From Maribellus sp. YY47 (GTDB lineage Bacteria; Bacteroidota; Bacteroidia; Bacteroidales; Prolixibacteraceae): a DNA stretch of 64,000 nt. Under the pieces are notes generated by a model. The model was not told the DNA's origin and did no database searches. It saw only the letters and a program-made list of their open reading frames with translations. The stretch covers positions 124,001 to 188,000 of the forward strand of contig NZ_JALGYW010000001.1 in the NCBI RefSeq assembly GCF_023111095.1. The letters run 5' to 3'. This document shows positions 17,666 through 27,183 of the stretch, in pieces (position 1 is the first letter of the stretch; every line of letters starts with the position of its first letter). Both the position numbers and the translations under genes were made by a program.

Positions 17666-17688
17666 GGGAATCGCGAGATTCCCTTTTT
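17666..17688. terminator. Bidirectional intrinsic terminator with GNRA loop
   Basis: Stem GGGAATC/GATTCCC (17666-17672 and 17677-17683) with a GCGA tetraloop, flanked by an A-run on the left and a T-run on the right. It lies 4 bp past the gdpD stop and can serve the minus strand; it could also stop plus-strand transcription. Confidence 0.85.
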
Positions 17689-17691
17689 GCA

Positions 17692-18471
17692 TTATAATTT
17701 TGCCATTTCTTCTTTTAACCATTTGGGTCGGTTGGTGGTAATCCCTGACACGCCGATGTCAGCAAGGCGTTTGGCTTCAGCGGGATCGTCAACAGTCCAT
17801 GCCAACATTTCGAGGTTTAGCTTTTTTGCAGTTGCCATTACTTCCTCGCTGATGATGGAACTTTGCAGATTCACTCCGGCGAGCCCTTTAGTAGCGGCTT
17901 CCTCCATTTTCTGGGTCAATCCTTGTTTTGCTGAACTCAGCCAGTAACATTTGTTTTTCGGAAAAGCTTTTTGCGCTTTCACAATCGTATTCCAGTCGAA
18001 ACTGATAAATACAATTTGATCCTGTTTTCCGCTTTCTTCCAGCACCCGCTCCAGCAACGGAACGACTTCAGCACCGCATTTAATTTCTACCACCAGCGTT
18101 TTGTTGGCCGGAATGGTTTGAATAACTTCCGATAAGTACGGAATTTTCTCACCTTTAAATTCCTCACCTTTCCAAATACCAGCATCGAGGTCACGCAGCA
18201 GAATCGAAGGTGTTGTTTTTATTTCGAGGTTCTTTTTGCCGTTACAGGTTCTTTTGGTGTTTTTGTCGTGTATCACCATAATCCGGTTGTCTTTGGCCAG
18301 GTGAATGTCAATTTCCACGGCGTCAGCGCCAAGTTCCCACGCCAGCTTAGCCGAAGCGACCGTATTTTCAGGTGCCAGGTAAGAAGCGCCCCGATGAGCA
18401 ATGATAGAACTTTGTGCCATAAGATTATACCCAAAAACGGTAAATAACAGAATTGAAATAATTGTCTTCAT
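17692..18471 (-). CDS. Secreted glycerophosphodiester phosphodiesterase
   Basis: About 259 residues from the ATG at 18471, chosen because it begins a clean signal peptide (MKTIISILLFTVFGYNLMAQ). The GDPD catalytic motifs are present: SIIAHRGASYLAPENT with the catalytic His-Arg, then ADAVEIDIHLAKD and MVIHDKNTKRT. The C-terminal part ends GVSGITTNRPKWL as in the family. The enzyme hydrolyses glycerophosphodiesters to glycerol-3-phosphate and an alcohol, acting in the periplasm. A strong terminator follows directly. Confidence 0.93.
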   Translation of the reverse strand: MKTIISILLFTVFGYNLMAQSSIIAHRGASYLAPENTVASAKLAWELGADAVEIDIHLAKDNRIMVIHDKNTKRTCNGKKNLEIKTTPSILLRDLDAGIWKGEEFKGEKIPYLSEVIQTIPANKTLVVEIKCGAEVVPLLERVLEESGKQDQIVFISFDWNTIVKAQKAFPKNKCYWLSSAKQGLTQKMEEAATKGLAGVNLQSSIISEEVMATAKKLNLEMLAWTVDDPAEAKRLADIGVSGITTNRPKWLKEEMAKL

Positions 18472-18590
18472 GATGTTGCTTTGTATCGATAGTAACAATA
18501 ATTTTAGCGAATGTAAGCTTAAAAATGTAGTTTTGAAACCACTTTTAATGCATTTTAAAGGTTATTATTTTCTTCACCGCCTTTTACAAC

Positions 18591-19526
18591 ATGACCAAAA
18601 CAAACAGGAAAAGCAAGAAGACCGGGGACGGGTTATCAGGAGCTTCAAATGTATTTGTGGTGTTGCTTTTGAAGGCAATGGCGCGATTACCCTTTGGCGC
18701 TTTGTATTTGTTGGCTGACGGGATTTATTTTGTGCTGAAGTACATCGTACAGTATAGAAATGCCGTGATTCTCGAAAATCTTAAAGCTGCATTTCCGGAT
18801 AAAAGAGATGAAGAAATTGTTGAACTGCAGAATCGCTTTTACCGGCATCTTTCCGATGTTTTCCTGGAATCCGCGAAATTGCATTACATGAAAGAAAAAG
18901 AGATTCAAAAAAGGGTGCGCTTTATTGGAGTGGAAGAGATGAACCGGTATGCGGAAGAAGGGAAAGGTGTAATCGTGCTGGCTTGTCACCACAATAACTG
19001 GGAGTGGGGGAGTTACCTTCAAACACAATCGAAGCATCATATCCTGATGGTGTACAATAAAATGAGGAATAACCCGCCAATGGATGACTTTTTATTACTT
19101 TCGCGCGAAAAATGGGGCGGACAGGCAGTGCAAATGGGGCGTGCTGCAAAAGCGGCTTTTGACGCAGCTAAAAAGAGCAAGCCTTCGTTGTTGTGGCTGG
19201 TGGCCGACCAGAGGGCCTTGCCCGAATTGGGATCGTGGGCCTTGTTTCTGAACCGCGAGGGAGCATTTTATACGGGCCCTGAAAAGATTGCGCGAAAAAC
19301 AAATCAACCTGTGTTTTTCCAGAAGGTTAAGAAAGTAGCACGGGGAAAATACGAATACGAATTTACGCTGATGGTGGAAGAACCGGTTAAAGCTGCTCCG
19401 AATGAAATATTGCTGACGTATATTCGCAAAATGGAAGAAGCCATATACGAGGCACCCGAATATTATTTGTGGAGCCACAGGCGCTGGAAGCACCAACGCC
19501 CGGCAACCGCACCGCTTATTCAGTAA
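18591..19526 (+). CDS. LpxL/HtrB-like lysophospholipid/lipid A acyltransferase, copy 1
   Basis: 311 residues. A membrane-anchoring helix lies in residues 18-45. The catalytic HX4E box is in CHHNNWEWGSYL, and a further conserved block is WLVADQRAL with LFLNREGAFYTGPEKIARKTNQPVF. These are signatures of the LpxL/LpxM family, which adds secondary acyl chains to lipid A; some members act on other glycolipids or aminolipids. It is the first of two tandem paralogues, with 12 bp between them, and the pair probably arose by duplication. Acceptor and acyl specificity cannot be predicted. Confidence 0.9.
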   Translation: MTKTNRKSKKTGDGLSGASNVFVVLLLKAMARLPFGALYLLADGIYFVLKYIVQYRNAVILENLKAAFPDKRDEEIVELQNRFYRHLSDVFLESAKLHYMKEKEIQKRVRFIGVEEMNRYAEEGKGVIVLACHHNNWEWGSYLQTQSKHHILMVYNKMRNNPPMDDFLLLSREKWGGQAVQMGRAAKAAFDAAKKSKPSLLWLVADQRALPELGSWALFLNREGAFYTGPEKIARKTNQPVFFQKVKKVARGKYEYEFTLMVEEPVKAAPNEILLTYIRKMEEAIYEAPEYYLWSHRRWKHQRPATAPLIQ

Positions 19527-19538
19527 AAAGAGAAAACA

Positions 19539-20483
19539 ATGATTGATAAAGAACTGGCAAAACGAGATAAACGCTACCACGAAGGATTTTTCAAAAAGAT
19601 CGGCAACGGGACACTGGTCCTTTTCCTGCGTTTTCTTTCCATACTTCCTTTTTGGGTGATTTATGGTATTTCAAATGTCCTATACTTTCTTTTGAAGAAC
19701 GTTGTAAAGTACCGGAAGAAAGTTATTCTTGAAAATCTGACTTATGCTTTTCCCGAAAAGTCAGAAGAGGAGAAAAATCAGATTGCTAATAAATTCTACC
19801 GGCATTTTTGTGACTTTGCGCTTGAAACCGTGAAGTTATACAGTATGAACGATGCCGAAATGAAGAAAAGGTTGACGGTTAAAGGGATGGATCAGGTGAG
19901 TGAATATACGAGCCAGGGGAAAAGCATTATTTTGCTCGGATTTCATTACAACAACTGGGAATGGTGTAGTTCTATTCAAAAGCGCTGGGACAACAAGCTG
20001 CTGATGATTGTGAATCCTATGCGGGGAAATCAGGCGCTCGACAAGTTTATTGCTCACTCGCGCGAGAAGTGGGGTGGTGTTTCGGTTCCGGTACATAAAT
20101 CGGCGCGCATGGCCATCGATGCGGTTCGTAAAAAAGAACCGGTAGCCTTGTGGCTGGCTGCCGATCAAACGCCTTCGGCCGATTCGCCTTTCTGGACCCT
20201 GTTTTTAAACCGTGAAGCTCCGTTTTTTTCCGGCCCCGAAAAGATTGCGATAAAAACCAATCAGCCGGTATTCTTTCTTCATCTGAAGAAAACAGGCAGA
20301 GGAAAGTATGAAGCTGATGTATCGTTAATGTTTGAAGAGCCAAAAAATGTAGAGTCGAAAGATATCATGCTGGCTTATATCCGAAAGATGGAAGAAATCA
20401 TCAGGGAAACTCCCGAATACTATCTTTGGTCTCATCGCCGCTGGAAACACCGACGCCCGGAAGGAATCGAGCTGACGTTATAA
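19539..20483 (+). CDS. LpxL/HtrB-like lysophospholipid/lipid A acyltransferase, copy 2
   Basis: 314 residues, clearly homologous to the preceding gene along its whole length. The HX4E box is in FHYNNWEWCS, the second block is WLAADQTPSADSPFWTLFLNREAPFFSGPEKIA, and the C-terminus EYYLWSHRRWKH is shared almost exactly with copy 1. Two successive secondary acylations of lipid A by the pair would fit, but this is inferred. Divergence between the copies is substantial, so the duplication is old. Confidence 0.9.
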   Translation: MIDKELAKRDKRYHEGFFKKIGNGTLVLFLRFLSILPFWVIYGISNVLYFLLKNVVKYRKKVILENLTYAFPEKSEEEKNQIANKFYRHFCDFALETVKLYSMNDAEMKKRLTVKGMDQVSEYTSQGKSIILLGFHYNNWEWCSSIQKRWDNKLLMIVNPMRGNQALDKFIAHSREKWGGVSVPVHKSARMAIDAVRKKEPVALWLAADQTPSADSPFWTLFLNREAPFFSGPEKIAIKTNQPVFFLHLKKTGRGKYEADVSLMFEEPKNVESKDIMLAYIRKMEEIIRETPEYYLWSHRRWKHRRPEGIELTL

Positions 20484-20823
20484 TTGCTGAAAATCAGGCA
20501 CAAAAAAGGGGTAACCGGCTTCATCACGTTCTGGTCAAGGAATAGTGATTAGTTAGGAAAATGTCCTTTTATCCGGTCCCCCTGAAAAAACTGCACTATT
20601 TGATTTTAATCCAAATCAATCTGTTTTAAATCGCTTGTACCATTATTTCCTGCGAAAAACATCAACGTTCTGTGTTCTGCTTTTCCGGTCTGGAATAAGT
20701 TACAACCGTGCTTGCTCCTTGTTCTGCAGCACCGGCAGTTTTCACTACCGATGTTTGCTTACGCTCGTTTGCATTTCCACGACGATCGCAATTAACTTAC
20801 AGGCAATGCATAGCCTTTTTTTG
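20484..20823. other. Intergenic region between convergent acyltransferase and gltD genes
   Basis: 340 bp with no supported gene or clear terminator. A minus-strand stretch (20662-20796) is open for 44 codons with protein-like composition, but it has no start codon and follows in-frame stops after gltD. Confidence 0.4.
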
Positions 20824-22308
20824 TTATGGCAATACAGTGTCGCCCATTAAGTAAAGATCCACTTCGCGGGCAGCGGCACGTCCTTCATTAATGGCCCAAA
20901 CTACCAGCGACTGTCCTCTACGGGCATCTCCGGCAGCAAAAACCTTTTTAATGCTGGTTTTAAATTGGCCGTACTCTGCTTTATAATTCGATCTTGGATC
21001 GCGTTCCATATTCAGCTCTTCCGCAATTTTATCCTCAGGACCCAGGAAACCCATCGCCAACAGTACCAGGTCTGCTTTCATGTATCTTTCTGTTCCGGGA
21101 ATTGCCTGAGGCATTCTGCCGCCGTTATCCGTTTTTACCCATTCCACCTGTACGGTGTGCAAGGCTTTTACTTTGCCATTGTTTCCTTCAATTTTAGTGG
21201 TCATTACAGAATATTGGCGCGGATCTTTTCCTTTCGCGACAATCGCTTCATGCTGACCGTAATCGGTCTTTTCGCTGCCGGGCCATTCGGGCCATGGGTT
21301 AATAGCTTTGTTGCGTTCTTTTGGAGGCTGCGGCATAATTTCAAGCTGAGTAATGCTTTTACAGCCATGACGCAACGATGTTGCCACACAGTCGGTACCG
21401 GTGTCACCACCTCCAATTACGATTACATTTTTATCTTTTGCCGAGATGTATTTGCCATCTTCAAGTCGGCTGTCGAGCAAACTTTTTGTATTGGCAGCCA
21501 GGAATTCCATGGCAAAATGAACGCCATCCAACTCACGGCCTTCAACCTTTAAATCGCGAGGTTTGGTAGAACCGGTGGTTAAAACAACGGCATCAAAATC
21601 TTCGATTAATTTTTTGGTGCGAATGTCTTTCCCGATTTCAGTGTTGGTTTGGAAGATAATGCCTTCGGCGGCCAAAATATCCACCCGTCGTTGCACTACC
21701 TCTTTATCCAGTTTCATATTTGGAATTCCGTACATCAGCAATCCGCCAATACGGTCGTCGCGTTCGAAAACAGTAACAGTGTGGCCGGCTTTGTTTAATT
21801 GCGCAGCACATGCCAGTCCTGCCGGACCCGATCCAACAACGGCAACAGTTTTACCGGTGCGGCTTTCCGGTGGTTCCGGAACTACCCATCCCTGGTCAAA
21901 TCCATTGTCGATAATGGTTCTTTCGTTATCGTGAATGGTTACGGCAGGCTCGTTAATTCCGAGCACACATCCGGCCTCGCAGGGAGCAGGGCACACTCTT
22001 CCTGTAAACTCAGGAAAATTATTGGTGTGGTGAAGACGATCAAGTGCTTCTCTCCAGTGGCCTTTATAAATCAGGTCGTTCCATTCGGGTATCAGGTTGT
22101 ACACCGGACATCCCGAGGCTCCGTTGTGCAGTAGCGCACCGCGGTGGCAAAAAGGAACTCCGCAATCCATACAGCGGGCACCTTGCGTCTCGCATGTTTC
22201 TTTGTCGCGAAGAATGTATACTTCGTTCCAATCTTTCAGTCGCTCCTCAATTTTACGCGTTGGATTGGATATTCTTTGATATTCTAAAAATCCTGTTGGC
22301 TTTCCCAT
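20824..22308 (-). CDS. gltD: Glutamate synthase (NADPH) small subunit
   Basis: 494 residues. The N-terminal Fe-S domain has [14 protein letters not shown] and later [20 protein letters not shown]. Two dinucleotide-binding motifs follow: [12 protein letters not shown] (FAD) and [13 protein letters not shown] (NADPH). The C-terminus has [18 protein letters not shown]. It supplies electrons from NAD(P)H to the large subunit for the conversion of glutamine and 2-oxoglutarate to glutamate. It follows gltB by 19 bp on the same strand. The nearby amtB/P-II operon deals with ammonium uptake, so this part of the chromosome is rich in nitrogen assimilation genes. Confidence 0.97.
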   Translation of the reverse strand: MGKPTGFLEYQRISNPTRKIEERLKDWNEVYILRDKETCETQGARCMDCGVPFCHRGALLHNGASGCPVYNLIPEWNDLIYKGHWREALDRLHHTNNFPEFTGRVCPAPCEAGCVLGINEPAVTIHDNERTIIDNGFDQGWVVPEPPESRTGKTVAVVGSGPAGLACAAQLNKAGHTVTVFERDDRIGGLLMYGIPNMKLDKEVVQRRVDILAAEGIIFQTNTEIGKDIRTKKLIEDFDAVVLTTGSTKPRDLKVEGRELDGVHFAMEFLAANTKSLLDSRLEDGKYISAKDKNVIVIGGGDTGTDCVATSLRHGCKSITQLEIMPQPPKERNKAINPWPEWPGSEKTDYGQHEAIVAKGKDPRQYSVMTTKIEGNNGKVKALHTVQVEWVKTDNGGRMPQAIPGTERYMKADLVLLAMGFLGPEDKIAEELNMERDPRSNYKAEYGQFKTSIKKVFAAGDARRGQSLVVWAINEGRAAAREVDLYLMGDTVLP

Positions 22309-22327
22309 GTCTTAACGTCTCTAAAAA

Positions 22328-25300
22328 TTACAAGTTGGCCAGATGCATATCAAATGCAGCATCAATAACATCAGACTCTTTTTCATATTTCCCCGTTTTG
22401 CGGGCTTCTTCAATGTAGTTCAGCATGCGTTTGTAATCGGTTGGAATAACTTTTACAAATTTGCCTATTGTCTCGTTCCAGTCAGAAAGAACATATTCTG
22501 CAACGGTTGACCCTGTTTTGTCCAAGTGTTTCTGGATCATAGCTTTCAGTTCTTCCTGATCCTGCTTGTTCTCCACTCTTTCCAGCTGAATCATTCCCTT
22601 GTTACAAAGGCTGGGGAAATTGCCGTCGATATCGAGTACATAGGCAACACCGCCCGACATTCCTGCACCAAAGTTTCTTCCGGTTTTACCCAGAATAACG
22701 GTTGTTCCTCCGGTCATGTATTCGCAACCGTGGTCGCCAATTCCTTCAACTACTACTTTTGCTCCCGAATTACGAACACAGAAACGTTCGCCGGCAACAC
22801 CGCGGATGTAAGCTTCTCCGTTTGTGGCCCCGTAGAAACATACGTTACCTACAATGATATTCTGTTCAGGAATGAATTGTACATTTTTAGCCGGGTAGAT
22901 CGTCAAATGACCTCCGGATAATCCTTTTCCGAAATAGTCGTTCGCATCTCCTTCAACCTCCAATTCGATACCTTTGCAAACAAATGCACCAAACGATTGT
23001 CCGGCTGAACCTTTCATTTTAAAATGGATGGTTCCGTCAGGCAAGCCTTCGCCTTTATATACTTTGGTTACTTCGTGCGACAGAACGGTACCAACACTAC
23101 GGTTGATGTTTTTAATCTCGAATTCTGCGGCTACCTTTTCACCGTCTTTTATTGCTTTTTGTGCAGCTTCAACAAATTTCCAGTCGAGAATTTCTTCCAT
23201 CTGGTGATCTTGTTTTTTGGTGCAGTAAAGACCTTCTTCAGCGCCAATCGTTTCTTTAAAAAGAATTGGGCTCAGGTCAAGACCTTTGTATTTCCAGTGA
23301 TCGATATCGTCTTTAAATTTCAGACACTGCGACTGACCCACCATTTCGTTGATCGTGCGGAAGCCGAGTTCTGCCATAATCTCACGAAGACCTTCAACCA
23401 GGAATTCGAAGAAGTTTACAACATGGTCCGGATTGCCTTTAAATAAACCACGTAATCTTTCGTTCTGTGTGGCCACACCCACAGGACATGTGTTGCTGTG
23501 GCATTTGCGCATCATGATACAGCCTTCCACCACAAGGGCCATGGTAGCCACGCCCCATTCTTCGGCACCCAGTAAGGTGGCAATAGCAAGGTCACGCGAG
23601 GTTTTCATCTGTCCGTCCGCCTGAACCACAATACGGTTACGTAAGCGGTTGCGAACCAATGTTTGGTGTGTTTCTGATAACCCAAGTTCCCATGGCAGAC
23701 CGGCATGTTTAATTGAGCTAATTGGCGATGCACCTGTTCCTCCATCAAATCCTGAAATCAGCACAGCATCGGCTTTTGCTTTACAAACGCCGGCAGCAAC
23801 CGTTCCTACTCCTGTTTCAGAAACCAGTTTCACGTTGATACGTGCATCGCGGTTACTGTTTTTCAGGTCGAAAATCAACTGTGCCAAATCCTCAATCGAA
23901 TAAATATCGTGGTGAGGAGGAGGCGAAATTAATCCTACTCCCGGAGTTGAGTTACGGGTACGCCCAATCCAGCCATTTACTTTATGTCCCGGAAGTTGAC
24001 CTCCCTCTCCCGGTTTTGCTCCCTGAGCCATTTTAATCTGCAGCTCTTTGGCCATGCTCAGGTAGTAGCTGTTTACACCGAAACGTCCGGATGCAATCTG
24101 CTTGGTGGCAGAGCACATATCGTCGCCATTTGGCAGTTTGGTGTAGCGAATTGGGTCTTCACCCCCTTCTCCTGAGTTTGATTTCGAGCCAATGCGGTTC
24201 ATGGCAATGGCGAGCGTAGTATGTGCTTCCCACGAGATCGATCCAAACGACATTGCTCCCGTAGCAAAACGGGTAAGAATGCTTTTGGCCGACTCCACCT
24301 CTTCGAGTGGGATTGATTTCCGATCGGAATTAAAATCCATCAACCCACGTAAGGTGAAAGCGGCTTTTGCCTGATCGTCTACTACGTTACAATATTTTTT
24401 ATATTTCTCGTAATCCTTTTTTCTTGTTGCTTCCTGGATAAGCTGGATGGCTTCCGGACTCAACAAGTGACGTTCTCCGTCTTTGCGCCAATGATATTCA
24501 CCACCCGGTTCGAGCACTTTTGGTCCACCCTGACGGGTTGGAAATCCTTTGCGATGACGCATCATGGCTTCTTTGGCAATGTCGTCAAGGCTTAAGCCTT
24601 CTACACGGCTAACGGTTCCGGTGAAGTATTTGTCAACCACTTCCTGTTTCAAACCAACGGCTTCGAAAATCTGCGCGCCCTGGTACGAAGCCAAAGTTGA
24701 AATACCCATTTTCGAAAATACTTTCAGCAGTCCACTGCCGATCGCTTTCACGTAATTCTGGACGGCTTGTTCCTTGGTAAGATTTCCAAGGTTTCCTTCA
24801 TCCACCAGATTTTTGATGGTATCGATAGCCATGTATGGGTTAATGGCAGAAACACCGTAACCCAATAAAGTGGCAAAATGGTGAACTTCACGCACATCTC
24901 CGGCTTCCATTATAATGTCAGCTTTCCCTCTTTTCCCAACACGAATAAGGTGGTGGTGAACAGCCGAGGCTGCCAGGAGAGATGGAATTGGAGCATGGTC
25001 GGTGCTGACTGCAAAGTCGGTCAACAAGATGATAGAGTATGCTTCGTCGATGGCATCTTCTACGTATTGACACAAACGTTCCAGTTTATTCTCCAATGTT
25101 CCTTCTTTTCCATTAGCATGGAAAACGATGCTAATTTTTTTGGTTTGGAAGTGTGTATGATCAACATAAGCCAGTTTTACCAATTGTTCGTTGGTTAAAA
25201 CCGGTTGATGAACTGCAATTCTGCGGCAGTGCTCCGGCGATTCAGTCAGGATATTTTTAAAACCACCGACATAGGTTCTTAAGTCCATAACAATACGCTC

Positions 25301-26923
25301 CCGGATGGGGTCGATTGGTGGATTGGTTACCTGTGCGAATAACTGCTTAAAGTAATGTGCCAGATGCACCGGGCGATCGGAAAGGACAGCCAGCGGATTG
25401 TCAGCACCCATTGAACCCAAGGCTTCGCCTCCGGTTTTTGCCATGGGTTTCAGGATGACCTCAATGTCTTCATGCGTAAATCCAAATGCCTTTTGTCTTT
25501 TAAAGAGTGTTTTCTTATCCGGGTCTTTTAGTTCCAGGTCGGGAATAAAAGGAAGATCATCCAGGTAAGTCATATTGTTTTTTACCCATTCGCCATAAGG
25601 CTGGCTTGAGCAAATTTCAGCTTTAACTTCTTCGTCAGAAATAATGCGACCTTGTTGCAAATCAGCAACAAACATTTTTCCCGGTTGCAGACGGCCTCTG
25701 ATTTTCACCTTGTCGTGAGGAACATCAATTGCACCGGTTTCCGAAGACATAATCAATGTGTCGTCTTCCGTGAGACAATAGCGGGACGGACGCAAGCCGT
25801 TACGGTCGAGTGTCGCTCCAACTAGTATTCCGTCGGTAAAACATACTGATGCCGGACCATCCCACGGTTCCATCATGGCAGAATAGAATTCATAGAAGTC
25901 TCTCTTTTTCTGATCCATGTCAGGATTGTTTTGCCATGCTTCAGGAATAAGCATCATCAACACATGAGGTAAGGATCTTCCACTCAAAACCAGCATTTCG
26001 ATAACCATGTCGAGGTTGGCGCTGTCTGAATCCCTGATGTCACAGATGGGGAAGATCATTTCCAGTTCTTCTTTTGTGAATGCTGAGCATTGCAGAAGTA
26101 CTTCGCGGGCACGCATCCAGTTGATGTTACCTTTGTTGGTGTTGATCTCGCCGTTATGCGCAATAAAGCGGAATGGCTGTGACAGTTTCCACGAAGGGAA
26201 AGTATTTGTAGAGAAACGTGAGTGAACAAGTGATAATGCGCTAACCGCCAGCGGATTGGTGAGGTCTTTGAAATATAAAGAAACCTGTCCGGTGGTTAGC
26301 TGTCCTTTGTAAATAATGGTTTTGTAAGAACATGAAATAATGTTCATGCCATTGAATCCCAAACCGGCAACTGAATCACGTGCCAGTTTCTCGGTATATT
26401 TTCTGAAAACAAAAAGTTTGCGGTCAAACTCTTCCACTGTCATGCCATCGGGCTTTCCGATGAAAAGCTGTTCGATATAGGGTTCGGAAGCCAGCGAATC
26501 GCGGCCCAAATCCGAATTGTCAACCGGAACTTCACGATAACCTAAGAAGGGTAGTCCAAATTTCTTAAGTGTCCTTCCGATAATATCTTTACATTCCGAA
26601 CGTTTTCCGTCTTCCTTGGGGAAGAAAATCATGGCTACGCCATACTCTCCAAATTGAGGTAATTTAATGCCCTGCTTTGGACATTCTTCCATGAAAAGTT
26701 CATGTGGAATTTGTAGTAATATCCCTGCACCGTCACCGCTCTTAATATCAAACCCGGTACCCCCGCGATGTTCCATACGTTCAAGCATCGACAAAGCATC
26801 AGAAATCACGCTGTGTTTCTTTCTCCCTTTTAGGTTTGCTACAAAGCCGATACCACAACTCCCATGTTCAAATTCGGGGCGGTACAATCCTCTCGCTACA
26901 GGTTTTTTTGTCTGCATCATCAT
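22328..26923 (-). CDS. gltB: Glutamate synthase large subunit
   Basis: 1531 residues, full length. The mature nucleophile Cys23 lies in HGSCGIGFVAN, so a propeptide of about 22 residues is removed. The class II glutamine amidotransferase domain spans roughly residues 23-430. The FMN-binding synthase domain follows (PGEGGQLPGHKVN, GFDGGTGASPISS). The 3Fe-4S ligands are in CIMMRKCHSNTCPVG, and a C-terminal GXGXG beta-helix domain closes the protein. It hydrolyses glutamine and channels ammonia to 2-oxoglutarate. Three consecutive ATG codons begin the frame; the first is taken here. gltB then gltD form one minus-strand operon. Confidence 0.98.
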   Translation of the reverse strand: MMMQTKKPVARGLYRPEFEHGSCGIGFVANLKGRKKHSVISDALSMLERMEHRGGTGFDIKSGDGAGILLQIPHELFMEECPKQGIKLPQFGEYGVAMIFFPKEDGKRSECKDIIGRTLKKFGLPFLGYREVPVDNSDLGRDSLASEPYIEQLFIGKPDGMTVEEFDRKLFVFRKYTEKLARDSVAGLGFNGMNIISCSYKTIIYKGQLTTGQVSLYFKDLTNPLAVSALSLVHSRFSTNTFPSWKLSQPFRFIAHNGEINTNKGNINWMRAREVLLQCSAFTKEELEMIFPICDIRDSDSANLDMVIEMLVLSGRSLPHVLMMLIPEAWQNNPDMDQKKRDFYEFYSAMMEPWDGPASVCFTDGILVGATLDRNGLRPSRYCLTEDDTLIMSSETGAIDVPHDKVKIRGRLQPGKMFVADLQQGRIISDEEVKAEICSSQPYGEWVKNNMTYLDDLPFIPDLELKDPDKKTLFKRQKAFGFTHEDIEVILKPMAKTGGEALGSMGADNPLAVLSDRPVHLAHYFKQLFAQVTNPPIDPIRERIVMDLRTYVGGFKNILTESPEHCRRIAVHQPVLTNEQLVKLAYVDHTHFQTKKISIVFHANGKEGTLENKLERLCQYVEDAIDEAYSIILLTDFAVSTDHAPIPSLLAASAVHHHLIRVGKRGKADIIMEAGDVREVHHFATLLGYGVSAINPYMAIDTIKNLVDEGNLGNLTKEQAVQNYVKAIGSGLLKVFSKMGISTLASYQGAQIFEAVGLKQEVVDKYFTGTVSRVEGLSLDDIAKEAMMRHRKGFPTRQGGPKVLEPGGEYHWRKDGERHLLSPEAIQLIQEATRKKDYEKYKKYCNVVDDQAKAAFTLRGLMDFNSDRKSIPLEEVESAKSILTRFATGAMSFGSISWEAHTTLAIAMNRIGSKSNSGEGGEDPIRYTKLPNGDDMCSATKQIASGRFGVNSYYLSMAKELQIKMAQGAKPGEGGQLPGHKVNGWIGRTRNSTPGVGLISPPPHHDIYSIEDLAQLIFDLKNSNRDARINVKLVSETGVGTVAAGVCKAKADAVLISGFDGGTGASPISSIKHAGLPWELGLSETHQTLVRNRLRNRIVVQADGQMKTSRDLAIATLLGAEEWGVATMALVVEGCIMMRKCHSNTCPVGVATQNERLRGLFKGNPDHVVNFFEFLVEGLREIMAELGFRTINEMVGQSQCLKFKDDIDHWKYKGLDLSPILFKETIGAEEGLYCTKKQDHQMEEILDWKFVEAAQKAIKDGEKVAAEFEIKNINRSVGTVLSHEVTKVYKGEGLPDGTIHFKMKGSAGQSFGAFVCKGIELEVEGDANDYFGKGLSGGHLTIYPAKNVQFIPEQNIIVGNVCFYGATNGEAYIRGVAGERFCVRNSGAKVVVEGIGDHGCEYMTGGTTVILGKTGRNFGAGMSGGVAYVLDIDGNFPSLCNKGMIQLERVENKQDQEELKAMIQKHLDKTGSTVAEYVLSDWNETIGKFVKVIPTDYKRMLNYIEEARKTGKYEKESDVIDAAFDMHLANL

Positions 26924-27183
26924 TCCTTTCTGTTTAAATTTCCCTTAATGTACAGTGATAACCGCTGTCTAAAATTAAGCACTGCCAAATTGTAAGTTAA
27001 AATTAAATTTTACTTACGGAGTGAAATCAAAAATAATTAAAGACGTTAAGATTCACAATCAATCATCCAAAATTACTTGTTTAATAACATACAATTAACT
27101 TTGGTTTTTAAGATCTAAATCCGTAATGGAAGGTTAATTTGCTTCCAAAATCATGACATTTGTCAGGATTTTAGGACGTTAAG
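26924..27183. other. Intergenic region upstream of gltB and downstream of argH
   Basis: 260 bp of AT-rich DNA that must hold the gltB promoter on the minus strand and the 3' end of argH. No canonical -7 box or hairpin terminator was found on inspection. Confidence 0.4.

Noticed and set aside
20662-20796. 44-codon protein-like minus-strand stretch just after gltD
   Set aside because: No start codon, preceded by stop codons in frame, and no similarity recognised; probably chance.
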